A stretch of 64,000 nt of DNA. It comes from Lederbergia citri. Lineage in GTDB: Bacteria > Bacillota > Bacilli > Bacillales > Bacillaceae_C. The notes under the pieces are model-generated. The model made no database searches and was not told where the DNA came from. It saw only the letters and a list, made by a program, of their open reading frames with translations. The position numbers were made by a program, and so were the translations under genes. This document shows, piece after piece, positions 54,416 to 62,750 of this stretch (position 1 is its first letter; each line of letters starts with the position of its first letter). The DNA lies in the NCBI RefSeq assembly GCF_018343625.1, contig NZ_JAGYPG010000003.1, positions 3,102-67,101 on the forward strand. Direction: 5' to 3'.

Positions 54416-54932
54416 TTAACCGTTAAGCAAAAGTTTGTTTAAATAAAAAATCAATACAAATTCGGGCTGGATCTAATGGTCATTCAGTCTTTTTATTGTG
54501 TTCAATGTTCTCTAATACCTGTCTACTAAGGCTCTCAACTGTTTTCCAATACCTAAATCAATAGGATTACCAATCTCTATCCACTTTATTTCCTAACTAT
54601 TACACCGCCATCCCAAAATTGCTATACTTCTGTCTTTTCTCCATTCAGGGAAGTATTTAAATAACAGAAAAAAACAGTGGGAAAAGATGATAGAGGGCGC
54701 GGTTTAAGCCTTGTATTTTATAATCAATTGGCATCAAATGATACCCGTTTGGACTATTGTCAAAATGCGGTCAAATTGGACGTAGTAAAGTCGATGTTTA
54801 TGGTCAAATTATCTTTCCTTTAAGTAAAAATATATTGCTAGTATAGATTCAATATCTATAAATATCTGGAGGCAAAAAAGATATGCATCCGGACAAATCG
54901 TGCTATACTCTAGTAGTTAAAATGAGGAAAAG
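54416..54932. other. intergenic region, no gene seen
   Basis: An AT-rich stretch. Near 54440-54620 it contains segments reminiscent of other intergenic regions of this window (AATTCGGGCTGGATCT; CCTGTCTACTAAGG). The ketosynthase ribosome site AAAAGGTGG ends it. No riboswitch or terminator recognised. Confidence 0.5.
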
Positions 54933-56129
54933 GTGGTATTCATTATAAACATCGTTTGTACCGGTTATGGTGTTATTGCACCTAATACAAATAATATAGA
55001 CCAATTTTTGTCTAACTTAATAAATGGCGTATGCTGTCTGGACGTTTATGAAGGAGAAGGTCCCAATAATGAGACGAACATTTTGGGGTTGATTAAAGAA
55101 GAATTGGATGAGGATAAGAAGCTAAAAAGACTTCCAAGGGTAACAAAACTAGGAATCACTGCAGCAAAGGAAGCCATTGAATCTGCTAGATTAGAAGTTA
55201 AAGACAAAAAAGTTGGTCTTTTCTTTGGTATTTCACTCGGAGCCATCCGGGAAGATGTTTTCCAGGATTCCCTTATCTATACACATCAAGATCAATTTCG
55301 GAAAATCCCTATCACCTTAGCCCATTATTGTAACTATCACAGCATTACTGCTGCAATCGGACATGAAATTGGTACAAATGGAATTACTAAGACCATTTCG
55401 ACTGGATGTACCTCCAGTTTAGAAGCGATTGAAGAAGCGATGGTTTATCTAAAGAGTGGAAAGATTGATGTAGCCATTGTTGGCGGAAGCGACAGCCCAA
55501 TTTGCAAAGGAACAACCTATGGATTTGCGAAAACAAGAGTCATTCCGTTGAATCAGTCCTTAGAGGAGGGGGCGGTTCCTTTTCAAGAGAGCAGCAAAGG
55601 GTTTGCAATGTCCGAAGCATCTGGTGTCATTGTATTGGAAAGAAAAGAAGATGCCGTCAATCGAGGAGCCAGTATTAGAGGGGAAATTGTCGATATTGTT
55701 TCCAATAATGATGGAATCTATATTTTCTCTTTGGACGAATTAGGAGACCAAATGAAACAGGCGTTACAAGAAGTAACAGAGAATCGGGTTCCTGATTACA
55801 TCAATAGCCAAGCACTTGGCATTCAAATCAACGATCAGATTGAAAAAAGATGCTCGAAGGAATTATTTGACCACAAAATGCCGTACACTTCGATTAAAAG
55901 TATGTATGGAAATCCATTTGGAGTTACCGGAATCCTACAGGTTATCGCTTCTCTACTGAGCATTGAGCATAGCTTTATTCCCCCTACCATTCGGACCTCA
56001 AAGGCTGGTTACGAAGAGATGAACATTATTACACGGACAAAATTTCAAGAAGTAAACGAAGTGGCCATTACCAACCATGGATATGGTGGTAATAATGCCT
56101 GTGCTTATATCAAAAAATGTTCTGAGTAA
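54933..56129 (+). CDS. beta-ketoacyl synthase homologue with altered catalytic triad (Cys-Gln-Asn)
   Basis: A 398-residue thiolase-fold protein of the KAS II/FabF type. The nucleophile loop STGCTSSLEA keeps Cys159. The two active-site histidines are replaced: NSQALGIQIND stands where NAHGTGTPLND is expected (Gln293), and KSMYGNPFGVTG where KSMTGHLLGAAG is expected (Asn327). Ordinary decarboxylative condensation is therefore unlikely; acyl transfer or a non-catalytic role is possible. GTG at 54933 follows GAGG, but ATT at 54942 (giving MINIVCTGYG) is better spaced from AAAAGGTGG. Its end overlaps the kinase gene. No acyl carrier protein gene is nearby. Confidence 0.85.
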   Translation: MVFIINIVCTGYGVIAPNTNNIDQFLSNLINGVCCLDVYEGEGPNNETNILGLIKEELDEDKKLKRLPRVTKLGITAAKEAIESARLEVKDKKVGLFFGISLGAIREDVFQDSLIYTHQDQFRKIPITLAHYCNYHSITAAIGHEIGTNGITKTISTGCTSSLEAIEEAMVYLKSGKIDVAIVGGSDSPICKGTTYGFAKTRVIPLNQSLEEGAVPFQESSKGFAMSEASGVIVLERKEDAVNRGASIRGEIVDIVSNNDGIYIFSLDELGDQMKQALQEVTENRVPDYINSQALGIQINDQIEKRCSKELFDHKMPYTSIKSMYGNPFGVTGILQVIASLLSIEHSFIPPTIRTSKAGYEEMNIITRTKFQEVNEVAITNHGYGGNNACAYIKKCSE

Positions 56130-57585
56130 TGACCAAGGAGTGATTATTACGGTTATCGGATTGTTAATTTGCACGATTGGACTCATACCGATGGTGTTGG
56201 CGATCAATATCAAGAAGATATATAGAGAATCCAAACTGTCCAGAGGGTTATTTTTCTATATGATCTTTATTACGATATGGCAGATTGATATAGGGGTTCT
56301 TTATTTCAATGAGGTGTGGAGTGAAAAAACGGTTCTGTTTCTCTTTAAGCTCTTTCGGATCGGCCCTACTTTTGCAGTTGTGATGATTTTTTACATTGCC
56401 TACCTGATTTTAGAGGGTGAACCAACTACACAGGACAATCACAAATGGTTAAATAGAAACATTAAGAAACTATTCAACAAGAAGATTCTCTATCTACTGA
56501 TTACTCTTAGTTCCATTATCTATCTTATCAATTGGACCGATTTAGGAATCTCTAGCTTGGAACTGAGGACGGGAAGTTATTCATCTATCAGTTTTTATTT
56601 TCCTGTGTATGGGCCCTTTAATCTGATATATGTTTTGTATGAGGCTAGTTATATATTTATCTTGATATCCGTCTATTTGCTCTCAAAGACAATCGTGAAT
56701 ATTTTTATGATGAAATTCGTTAACATATTTTCAATCTATTCCCTTTTGCTCTTTTTTACGGGATTTCTTAATTTCTCTCCAGATACAGGATGTGTAACAA
56801 GCAGCATTGGAGTAATCATATTTTGTACGTTAATCATGTTTGAATTTGTGAAGCTGAATAACAATATGAAGTTGGACTACTATCAATTAATGCAAAGACA
56901 AAAGAAGCTGGATTATACAGGCAGTCTGGCTGCGAGCTTAATACATGAGGTTAAAAATACGAATCAAATCATAAAGGGTTTTTCTAAGATGCTGAACAAG
57001 AGTGACTACATGACAGAAAGAGATCGAGGCTCTGTCGATATGATTTTGAGATCATCGGAACATTTGGGCAAACTCGCAAATAACTATAAAGAATACATGA
57101 AGACCTCAAAAATAGAATTGAAAATAGATGATGTAGAGTCAGTCATCAATAATGCCATTGATTTTTCACAAGAAATTTTGAATGAGCACCAGGTGAAAAT
57201 TGAATTCACTAACCATTACAAGCCACTCAAGGCATTTATAAATAGAACCTATCTGGAGCAAGTTTTTATCAATCTCATCAAAAATAGTGTCGAGGCGATT
57301 CCGGCTAACAGAGACAACAAGAAAATAACCATCGTAACTGAAATTGTTGACAATAGCATAGTTATACATTTTTCAGATACAGGAAAAGGAATACATATTG
57401 AGAATTGGGAAAGCGTATTTGATCCATTCATGTCTTTTAACGATAAAGGGATGGGATTAGGACTCCCCTTTGTCAAAAAGGTGATTATCGAGCATTTAGG
57501 GAATGTCAATATCGTTGAAAGTTCTCCCGAAGGAACCCGGTTCCTAATTGAGATACCACAGAATGGGATATTGAATATGCAGTAA
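56095..57585 (+). CDS. histidine kinase with seven-TM sensor (orphan)
   Basis: A 496-residue kinase. Seven membrane segments fill residues about 15-265, resembling the HisKA_7TM sensor type. HisKA contains SLIHEVKNTNQIIKGFSKML (phospho-acceptor His), and HATPase_c has INLIKNSVEAI, FSDTGKGI and KGMGLGLPFVKK. Sporulation kinases KinB/KinD have related cores. ATG at 56095 (after GGTGG) lies inside the ketosynthase gene, a 35-bp overlap. A second ribosome site, AAGGAG at 56136, is followed only by ATT codons. No response regulator is adjacent, so a phosphorelay partner such as Spo0F is possible. Confidence 0.88.
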   Translation: MPVLISKNVLSNDQGVIITVIGLLICTIGLIPMVLAINIKKIYRESKLSRGLFFYMIFITIWQIDIGVLYFNEVWSEKTVLFLFKLFRIGPTFAVVMIFYIAYLILEGEPTTQDNHKWLNRNIKKLFNKKILYLLITLSSIIYLINWTDLGISSLELRTGSYSSISFYFPVYGPFNLIYVLYEASYIFILISVYLLSKTIVNIFMMKFVNIFSIYSLLLFFTGFLNFSPDTGCVTSSIGVIIFCTLIMFEFVKLNNNMKLDYYQLMQRQKKLDYTGSLAASLIHEVKNTNQIIKGFSKMLNKSDYMTERDRGSVDMILRSSEHLGKLANNYKEYMKTSKIELKIDDVESVINNAIDFSQEILNEHQVKIEFTNHYKPLKAFINRTYLEQVFINLIKNSVEAIPANRDNKKITIVTEIVDNSIVIHFSDTGKGIHIENWESVFDPFMSFNDKGMGLGLPFVKKVIIEHLGNVNIVESSPEGTRFLIEIPQNGILNMQ

Positions 57586-57744
57586 TGATAAGAAGGAAAG
57601 CCACTTGAATAGAGCGGGTTCTTCTTGGTTATAAATAGCAATATAGGCAATAAGTCGGATGGTGAACTCTGTCAATAAATGGTTTCTTCTCCCTATTTAC
57701 GGGCGTATTGAAAATAGTGATAATTAGAACGTTGGAAAAAATAT

Positions 57745-58038
57745 ATGGGAGGATTCATCATATCTTACGCAACCAAGATAGTAAAACAGGTGATGGACGA
57801 CGTATTTTTTAGGAAAGGTTTTTCCAATACGTTAACTGGCGGCGTTTTTGAAGCAAGAGAAGCTATATTTGATAAGTTTCTATTTTTAATCAATGGGGGA
57901 ATAAAAAAAGAAGATGAACTGGAAATGAAACAGTATCTCATTGATGAATGTCATTATACGGAACATGAAATACGAGCAGCAATGAAAGGGATAGTTGCTC
58001 TACATGGCTATGCAGAATGTATAAAGTTGTTTAAATAG
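57745..58038 (+). CDS. hypothetical small protein
   Basis: A 97-residue, soluble, mostly helical protein (IVKQVMDDVFFRKGFSNTL ... EIRAAMKGIVALHGYAEC). No family recognised. ATG at 57745 overlaps GGGAGGA, while a start spaced normally from that site would be ATC/ATA at 57757-57762. Followed by a terminator near 58157. It may or may not share a transcript with the kinase gene 160 bp upstream. Confidence 0.55.
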   Translation: MGGFIISYATKIVKQVMDDVFFRKGFSNTLTGGVFEAREAIFDKFLFLINGGIKKEDELEMKQYLIDECHYTEHEIRAAMKGIVALHGYAECIKLFK

Positions 58039-58156
58039 AATGTCATTACCACGGTTCTATACGTTGTTGATTTATATCATATAGACGAAGAGTTGACCCA
58101 AGTTATTTTTTTGCTTTGATTTCATAAGATTGAACAAAAAACGAACCAATAATAAA

Positions 58157-58187
58157 GAACCTAAGGAATTTTCCAAAGGTTCTCTTT
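58157..58187 (+). terminator. intrinsic terminator
   Basis: GAACCTAAGG pairs imperfectly with TTCCAAAGGTTC, followed by TCTTTTTATT. Confidence 0.7.
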
Positions 58188-58355
58188 TTATTCTTCGGTG
58201 ATTACTAGTTAAAATGCCACTCCTGTTTCTGGATCATATAAGTCATCATGCAGTGGTAGGCGCTTTGAAGACAAAGATCACATTTACCTTCTGATTTCCC
58301 TTCACTTGGCAGATAATCGATTTCATTTTCATATATCACCCCTAAACGTATAATG

Positions 58356-58460
58356 GGAGAGACAAAATGGTTATGTAATGGCTAGAAAGGAATCGGGAAG
58401 CGTATTGATGGTACGTTCTTCTCGGTCTTTTCTGTTAATTAAACGTTTGATTAGTTTATT
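58356..58460. repeat. dispersed repeat, copy 2: hairpin plus palindrome
   Basis: GAGACAAAATG, GGAATCGGGAAGCGTA, GATGGTACGTTCTTCTCGGT and TTAATTAAACGTTTGATTAG follow in the same order as at 40347-40440. The hairpin survives despite base changes, and the 18-bp palindrome has one mismatch pair. Confidence 0.85.
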
Positions 58461-58627
58461 CAATATACTCTACAGTCCCTTGTGTCATAAGGAATTCAGT
58501 TGTTTTCTCCATCTTGTTAATCTGCATGATATCTTCTCTCTATTCAGTTGGGTTCCTAACTGTAACATCACCCCGAAATTGTTACATTTCATCATTTGTA
58601 TTCAGCTTTCTAAGAGTAGGGGGCTGT

Positions 58628-58963
58628 TCAATCAGCAAATTCCACTTTTATAATGTTTTCAAATTCAATCTTACTAGCATTACCAAGGTTGTCAACGATT
58701 CGAACGTACCTATCTAAGTTATGAATGTGATGAAGGTACCCCCCTTTTTTATCGAAAAATCCATCTACCCAAAGAGTTATAATTATGGGCGAATTTAATT
58801 CAATTGCTATGTGCAGTGTATCATCAATTTCTTGCAACTGATTTTCGTCGAGTAACGGTTTCTTTACTTTTTCATCATTGAGTCTCATCTCTTTTAAGGA
58901 AGAAACGTGCTCAGGCATAAAGAAACCATGCCATTTCTTCATTCCCCGGTCTTTAATACTCAT
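58628..58963 (-). CDS. YolD-like protein
   Basis: A 111-residue protein: IKDRGMKKWHGFFMPEHVSSL at the start and IIITLWVDGFFDKKGGYLHHI with D-Y-V-R-I near the end match the YolD family, whose members often sit beside SOS-induced Y-family polymerase genes in Bacillus. AAGAGGTG precedes the ATG. It follows the WYL-like gene by two bases, and both are behind LexA boxes. No polymerase gene is adjacent. Confidence 0.82.
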   Translation of the reverse strand: MSIKDRGMKKWHGFFMPEHVSSLKEMRLNDEKVKKPLLDENQLQEIDDTLHIAIELNSPIIITLWVDGFFDKKGGYLHHIHNLDRYVRIVDNLGNASKIEFENIIKVEFAD

Positions 58964-58965
58964 TA

Positions 58966-59181
58966 TTACGCACCTCTTTTTTGTCCAAGAATGCGAACCG
59001 ATAGGATATTTTCTAATTTGAAGGAACGAAATTGTCGTTTAGTGTAGCAATAGGCTTTTACTATGTGATCAGTAACTGCCAGAACTTTAATGATACGATG
59101 CGATATTTGATTGTCGTTGTTTATATATATTAGTTCAAGTTTTTGTTCTGTTCCTAATGCACGGTTGATGATACCTTTCAT
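58966..59181 (-). CDS. small WYL-like domain protein
   Basis: About 71 residues forming a single small beta-rich domain: KLELIYINNDNQISHRIIKV, then KAYCYTKRQFRSFKLENILSV, which resembles the core of WYL domains (the R-F/R-S-F-x-L-x-x-I ending). WYL domains bind nucleic acid or nucleotide ligands and regulate DNA-damage and defence genes. The ATG at 59181 follows GGAG; a GTG at 59190 is also in frame. First gene of the LexA-controlled pair. Confidence 0.65.
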   Translation of the reverse strand: MKGIINRALGTEQKLELIYINNDNQISHRIIKVLAVTDHIVKAYCYTKRQFRSFKLENILSVRILGQKRGA

Positions 59182-59192
59182 AACAATCACTC

Positions 59193-59233
59193 CGAACGCA
59201 TGTTTTTATATATTATATGCGAACGTGTGTTTG
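59193..59233 (-). promoter_or_regulatory. two LexA (DinR) boxes
   Basis: CGAACGTGTGTTTG at 59220-59233 fits the Bacillus SOS box CGAAC-N4-GTTYG perfectly. CGAACGCATGTTTT at 59193-59206 fits except for the last base. They lie immediately upstream of the WYL-like/YolD pair, predicting SOS induction. Confidence 0.85.
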
Positions 59234-59528
59234 TTATGCAACTGGAAAATAAAAGAAGGTATTTTGCACAATATGCGAAGATTCGTAGTAAGGGGATAAG
59301 CGAGAATTGTTAATATTATGAAAGATGGAGGAGAGAAAATCGCAAATTTATCAGTCGGGAGCTAAATGGGTTTTGGGACTAAAGGGCGGAACATATGGAG
59401 ATATTTACAAAGAACAGGAAGCAGTTATAACGACTTAGAGAAAACAACTTAGTAACCATATATGATTAGATATCTGATGTTCCAACGTGGCATAAAGTGG
59501 GAAGTTATTTTCCAAAAACAATTTACAA
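59234..59528. other. intergenic region with a possible ORF remnant
   Basis: GGAGGAGAG at about 59327 is followed by an open frame without ATG that reads SQIYQSGAKWVLGLKGGTYG and ends TAG near 59437. It may be the tail of a lost gene. Nothing else was recognised. Confidence 0.3.
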
Positions 59529-59541
59529 ACCGTCGGTCGGT
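59529..59541. promoter_or_regulatory. candidate TetR operator
   Basis: ACCGTCGGTCGGT is a 13-bp palindrome with one mismatch pair, located 57 nt before the tetR start and overlapping the likely spacer of a promoter with -35 TTTACA at 59522. Autoregulation is inferred. Confidence 0.5.
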
Positions 59542-59598
59542 ATGTTAAAGTTTATGTATTCAAAGTAAGGTTAATTTTACCATTACGGAGGGTTGATA

Positions 59599-60189
59599 TT
59601 GAAACAAGATGAACGAAGACTGCAATCAACAAGGCTTTTGCTTGAAACGACTAAGGAGCTGATACGGGAAAAAGGATGCGATTCGATTACGATGAAGGAC
59701 ATTATGGACAGATCGGGCTTGTCGAAGGGAGCCATTTTCCACTATGTGAAGAGCAAAGATGAACTTTTTGTGTGGGTGCTACAGGAGCGGCTGGAAGAGA
59801 CGAATGAACTTTTTATGAACGAAGTGGAACAAGGACGCCGATCATTTGATGAGCCATATCAAAAAATATTTGAAAGTATTTCGGCATATGCAGATGTGGA
59901 TGTAACGAACAATGTGTTGATGTATTTGCTTGGAAAGGAGGAGCAGCCAGTTATCGCGAAAGCGCTCAAGCAGTACTATGAACGTTCTGTATTCTTATCC
60001 AGACTGTGGATCGAGACCGGTCAGAGGCATGGAGTTATTTCGGAATCGGTCGATGCAGGCAAAACAGCCGAAATGTTCGTTCTACTGACAATCGGTATGC
60101 GTGTCCGATCCACGATTCCATCTGTTCAGTCTGTTTTTACGGCACAAGAATTCTCGTCGTTTATTATCGATATCTTAAAATCCCGGTAA
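59599..60189 (+). CDS. TetR-family transcriptional regulator
   Basis: About 196 residues. N-terminal HTH: LLLETTKELIREKGCDSITM, then KDIMDRSGLSKGAIFHYVKS, the typical TetR recognition helix. The C-terminal ligand domain is not diagnostic. TTG at 59599 follows GGAGG at seven bases; a TTG at 59593 is too close. It heads a three-gene cluster with DUF2269 and DoxX-type membrane genes, which it probably represses. Base composition is richer in GC than the neighbourhood. Confidence 0.92.
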   Translation: MKQDERRLQSTRLLLETTKELIREKGCDSITMKDIMDRSGLSKGAIFHYVKSKDELFVWVLQERLEETNELFMNEVEQGRRSFDEPYQKIFESISAYADVDVTNNVLMYLLGKEEQPVIAKALKQYYERSVFLSRLWIETGQRHGVISESVDAGKTAEMFVLLTIGMRVRSTIPSVQSVFTAQEFSSFIIDILKSR

Positions 60190-60203
60190 AGGGAGCGGAA
60201 AGG

Positions 60204-60674
60204 ATGATCAGTATGAGCTTGTGGTTAACATTGCATCTGATTGGAGTTGTATTATTCGTTGGAAATATCATTACGGCAGCCTTTTGGAAGATCAGGGCGG
60301 ATTTGACGAAAAATCCGGTTGAAATTCATAGCGCAGTCAAAAACGTCCTGCTTGCCGATTATGTATTTACGATTCCGGGTCTTGCCCTCATCATCGTTTC
60401 GGGCAGTATATTGGCTGCACACGCGGGAATGCCAATGTCGGGGTTTAACTGGCTTAAGTTGTCGCTCATAATATTAGCCGTGACCGGGATCATTTGGGCC
60501 ATTATTCTTATTCCGCTGCAGCTAAAAATGATCCGATACAGCGCGGAATGCATCGAAAGCGGCAATATTTCCAAGGCATATCAGGATGCTTCTCGCTCGT
60601 GGGCCGTCTTCGGCATCGCAGCTACGCTGTTGCCGCTCGTCATTCTATACCTTATGGTAACGAAGGGTTTCTAA
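60204..60674 (+). CDS. DUF2269-family integral membrane protein
   Basis: A 156-residue protein with four membrane segments (LTLHLIGVVLFVGNIITAAF, FTIPGLALIIVSGSILAA, LSLIILAVTGIIWAIILIPL and GIAATLLPLVILYLMV). The first segment with its histidine and the DASRSW-x-G stretch recall DUF2269. ATG at 60204 (AAAGGGAG upstream) or 60213. Function unknown. It starts 15 nt after tetR. Confidence 0.8.
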   Translation: MISMSLWLTLHLIGVVLFVGNIITAAFWKIRADLTKNPVEIHSAVKNVLLADYVFTIPGLALIIVSGSILAAHAGMPMSGFNWLKLSLIILAVTGIIWAIILIPLQLKMIRYSAECIESGNISKAYQDASRSWAVFGIAATLLPLVILYLMVTKGF

Positions 60675-60689
60675 AAGGGAGGGATCGAG

Positions 60690-61124
60690 ATGGTACCATT
60701 TTATGTGCTTGTCACCACTTTTCTGCTGTTCAAGGCTATTGGCTTGATTGGAGTACACTATTTCGAAGGCTGGCATACCTCGCTTCAAGGAGCAGTGGCC
60801 CTCATGCTGCTGCTTACCGCATCCGCTCATTGGGGGAAAAGGCGTTATGATTTGATCAGTATGGTTCCGCCGGCTTTTCCTAGACCGGATTGGATAGTTA
60901 CAGCTACAGGACTACTGGAAATTGCCGGAGCTATCGGTATAATGTTTCAGGCTACCTCCAAGGTAGCTTCTTTAGGATTGGCGGTGCTGCTGCTAGTAAT
61001 GTTTCCAGCAAATATACGGGCGGCCAGAGAAAAGTTAACGATCGGAGGACGGCCTGTACCTAAGCTAATTCCCCGAACTTTGCTTCAAATCGTTTTTCTT
61101 ACAGCCGTCCTTTTGGCAGGTTAA
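60690..61124 (+). CDS. DoxX-like membrane protein
   Basis: A 144-residue protein with four membrane segments (ALMLLLTASAHWGKRRYDLI, PDWIVTATGLLEIAGAIGIM, ASLGLAVLLLVMFPANIRAA and ILQ-like end LLQIVFLTAVLLAG). The pattern TG-LEI-GAIG and MFPANI match DoxX-type proteins. GGGAGG precedes the ATG. Probably co-transcribed with the TetR and DUF2269 genes. Function unknown. Confidence 0.82.
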   Translation: MVPFYVLVTTFLLFKAIGLIGVHYFEGWHTSLQGAVALMLLLTASAHWGKRRYDLISMVPPAFPRPDWIVTATGLLEIAGAIGIMFQATSKVASLGLAVLLLVMFPANIRAAREKLTIGGRPVPKLIPRTLLQIVFLTAVLLAG

Positions 61125-61246
61125 CCCTACTGGCTTCCACTACAGGAATGTCTAGAATCATTGAACAACAACAAAACATGGAGTTACCGCTCGACCATAA
61201 GGTTCCTGTCACCCTAAACCAATAAATAAGGATTGAGTTAAATGAG

Positions 61247-61289
61247 AAAAGCTTGTAAATCCTATTTTTCAAGGTTTTACAAGCTTTTT
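61247..61289 (+). terminator. intrinsic terminator after the TetR cluster
   Basis: AAAAGCTTGTAAA pairs with TTTACAAGCTTTT (13 bp), followed by TG. It is about 120 bp beyond the DoxX-like stop. Confidence 0.85.
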
Positions 61290-61410
61290 GATTGATTGAG
61301 AATAGCAGAATCGTACCCCTGATCTCTTGACTGATATTCAAGCGCCCTCCCATGAAGATTACTTTAACTGCCCCAAACATTCTATTTATTCCATACAAAA
61401 ACAGAATTTC

Positions 61411-62022
61411 TTAATTTGCGGGGTTTCTCCAAACGACTCCTCTTCGCTCATATTCCATTCGATGTTCAACTGCAGCTGCTATCTCAGCTCCCGAAAACCT
61501 CTCAATAATCCATAATCCTAGGTCAATTCCTGAAGTAACTCCCCTAGCTGTGATTACACTACCTTCATCAACAATTCGATATCCCAAGTAATCAGCCCCA
61601 TATCTCGGAAGTTCATCTTTCGCTAGATAATGCATAGCAACTCTCTTGTCTTTTAATATACCTGAAGCAGCCATCAACATACCACCTGTACAAACTCCGC
61701 ACACGATTGTATCTTCATCATGCATAGCCGAGATGATCTGAGTCAACTCCCTCTTCTCAGCTTCTTTTCTGGCCCCATGTTGGGCTTTATGGTTCCAGCC
61801 ACCGCCAGGGATGATTAACAAATCCGGTCTGTTGTCTAAACGTAAAAAATCATGGACCGTTATTTGAACGCCAAAGGATGAGACGACTTCTTTTTGAGAC
61901 CGACTTGCGACTAATTCAATCTCGAATGGAGCTCCTGCCTCAATTCCCCGCTTTAAAACTTCAAAAGGAGCCAAAGCGACAAGTTCCCCAAATCCTTCAA
62001 ATAATACAATTTGTATCTTCAC
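61411..62022 (-). CDS. DJ-1/PfpI family protein (isonitrile hydratase-like)
   Basis: A 203-residue class-I glutamine-amidotransferase-fold protein. The nucleophile elbow is VCGVCTGGMLMAASG (Cys about residue 110), preceded by LLIIPGGGWN, and the family glutamate is near the N-terminus (VLFEGFGELVALAPFEV). The ITARGVTSGIDLGLWIIE segment matches isocyanide hydratases and related transcription-factor domains. No HTH follows, so it is an enzyme type. Stands alone on the minus strand. Confidence 0.9.
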   Translation of the reverse strand: MKIQIVLFEGFGELVALAPFEVLKRGIEAGAPFEIELVASRSQKEVVSSFGVQITVHDFLRLDNRPDLLIIPGGGWNHKAQHGARKEAEKRELTQIISAMHDEDTIVCGVCTGGMLMAASGILKDKRVAMHYLAKDELPRYGADYLGYRIVDEGSVITARGVTSGIDLGLWIIERFSGAEIAAAVEHRMEYERRGVVWRNPAN

Positions 62023-62750
62023 CCTTATACACTCCTTTGATGGCCGATATTGATCCCCTTTTGCATCAATTACGATAATATCTCCAAGATTGCTCTTAGA
62101 ACGGCTAAGTTATCACCAACAGGAATCTTCACAGTTAATAAATTGCTTAAGAATAAGTTCCATCGAATCCTACTTTACAAATTGAATATTTAATAAAATT
62201 ATACAGTTGCTTGAATTCATTTAGAAATATAAAAAAGTTATTGTTTTCTATAAGATAAGGTTATTATTCCGGGGATGGCACCAACCATCGCTTAGCTGGG
62301 TAGCCGTTGGAAAATGGGTATATCCCAAGCTTGGCATTAGGTATTGTTGCACAGAACTGGGATTGTAGTCGTGATGGCAGCTTTCATCAAATTCGGATAT
62401 TTATTAGTAGTAGGTATTCTAATTCGTGTCCTAGGATTTATCGTTCCAATTCATATGCTAAGTGTCCATAGACCTGCGCTCAACTACTAGCAGGATTGTA
62501 GAATTTTTTAACGAATAAATACATTCAAAGAAAGCTGCAGCCTCAAATACTCGGAATTGATTTGAAAACCGGCAATGGCGATCATCGACAAAGACTCTGA
62601 AGTAAATCTCGTTCTAGGGGGAGGAAGGCGCAGGCAAGGAATGTCGTGTATGCAGAATGGTACGGAGCGAGACGGGGTGAACTGAAAACGCAAGCGATAA
62701 TTTAGTAATTCACAACGAAAATAGCTAATTAAAAAAGGAGAATGTAGAAT
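62023..62750. other. intergenic region with gene remnants
   Basis: No intact gene is visible. A 38-codon hydrophobic frame at 62374-62490 (MAAFIKFGYLLVVGILIRVL...) lacks a ribosome site and looks like a fragment of a membrane protein. Degraded coding-like text precedes it (62280-62360). Confidence 0.45.

Larger units (their letters stand above)
58039..58627. other. long intergenic region with a terminator and a dispersed repeat, no gene
   Basis: Contains the terminator at 58157-58187 and the second copy of the hairpin/palindrome repeat (58356-58460). Pyrimidine-rich text around 58490-58610 resembles other intergenic stretches of the 40-59 kb region. No credible reading frame. Confidence 0.6.

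Noticed and set aside
60494..60850. Alternative plus-strand frame overlapping the DUF2269 and DoxX genes
   Set aside because: The higher GC content keeps extra frames open; the two annotated membrane proteins have ribosome sites and family-like segments.
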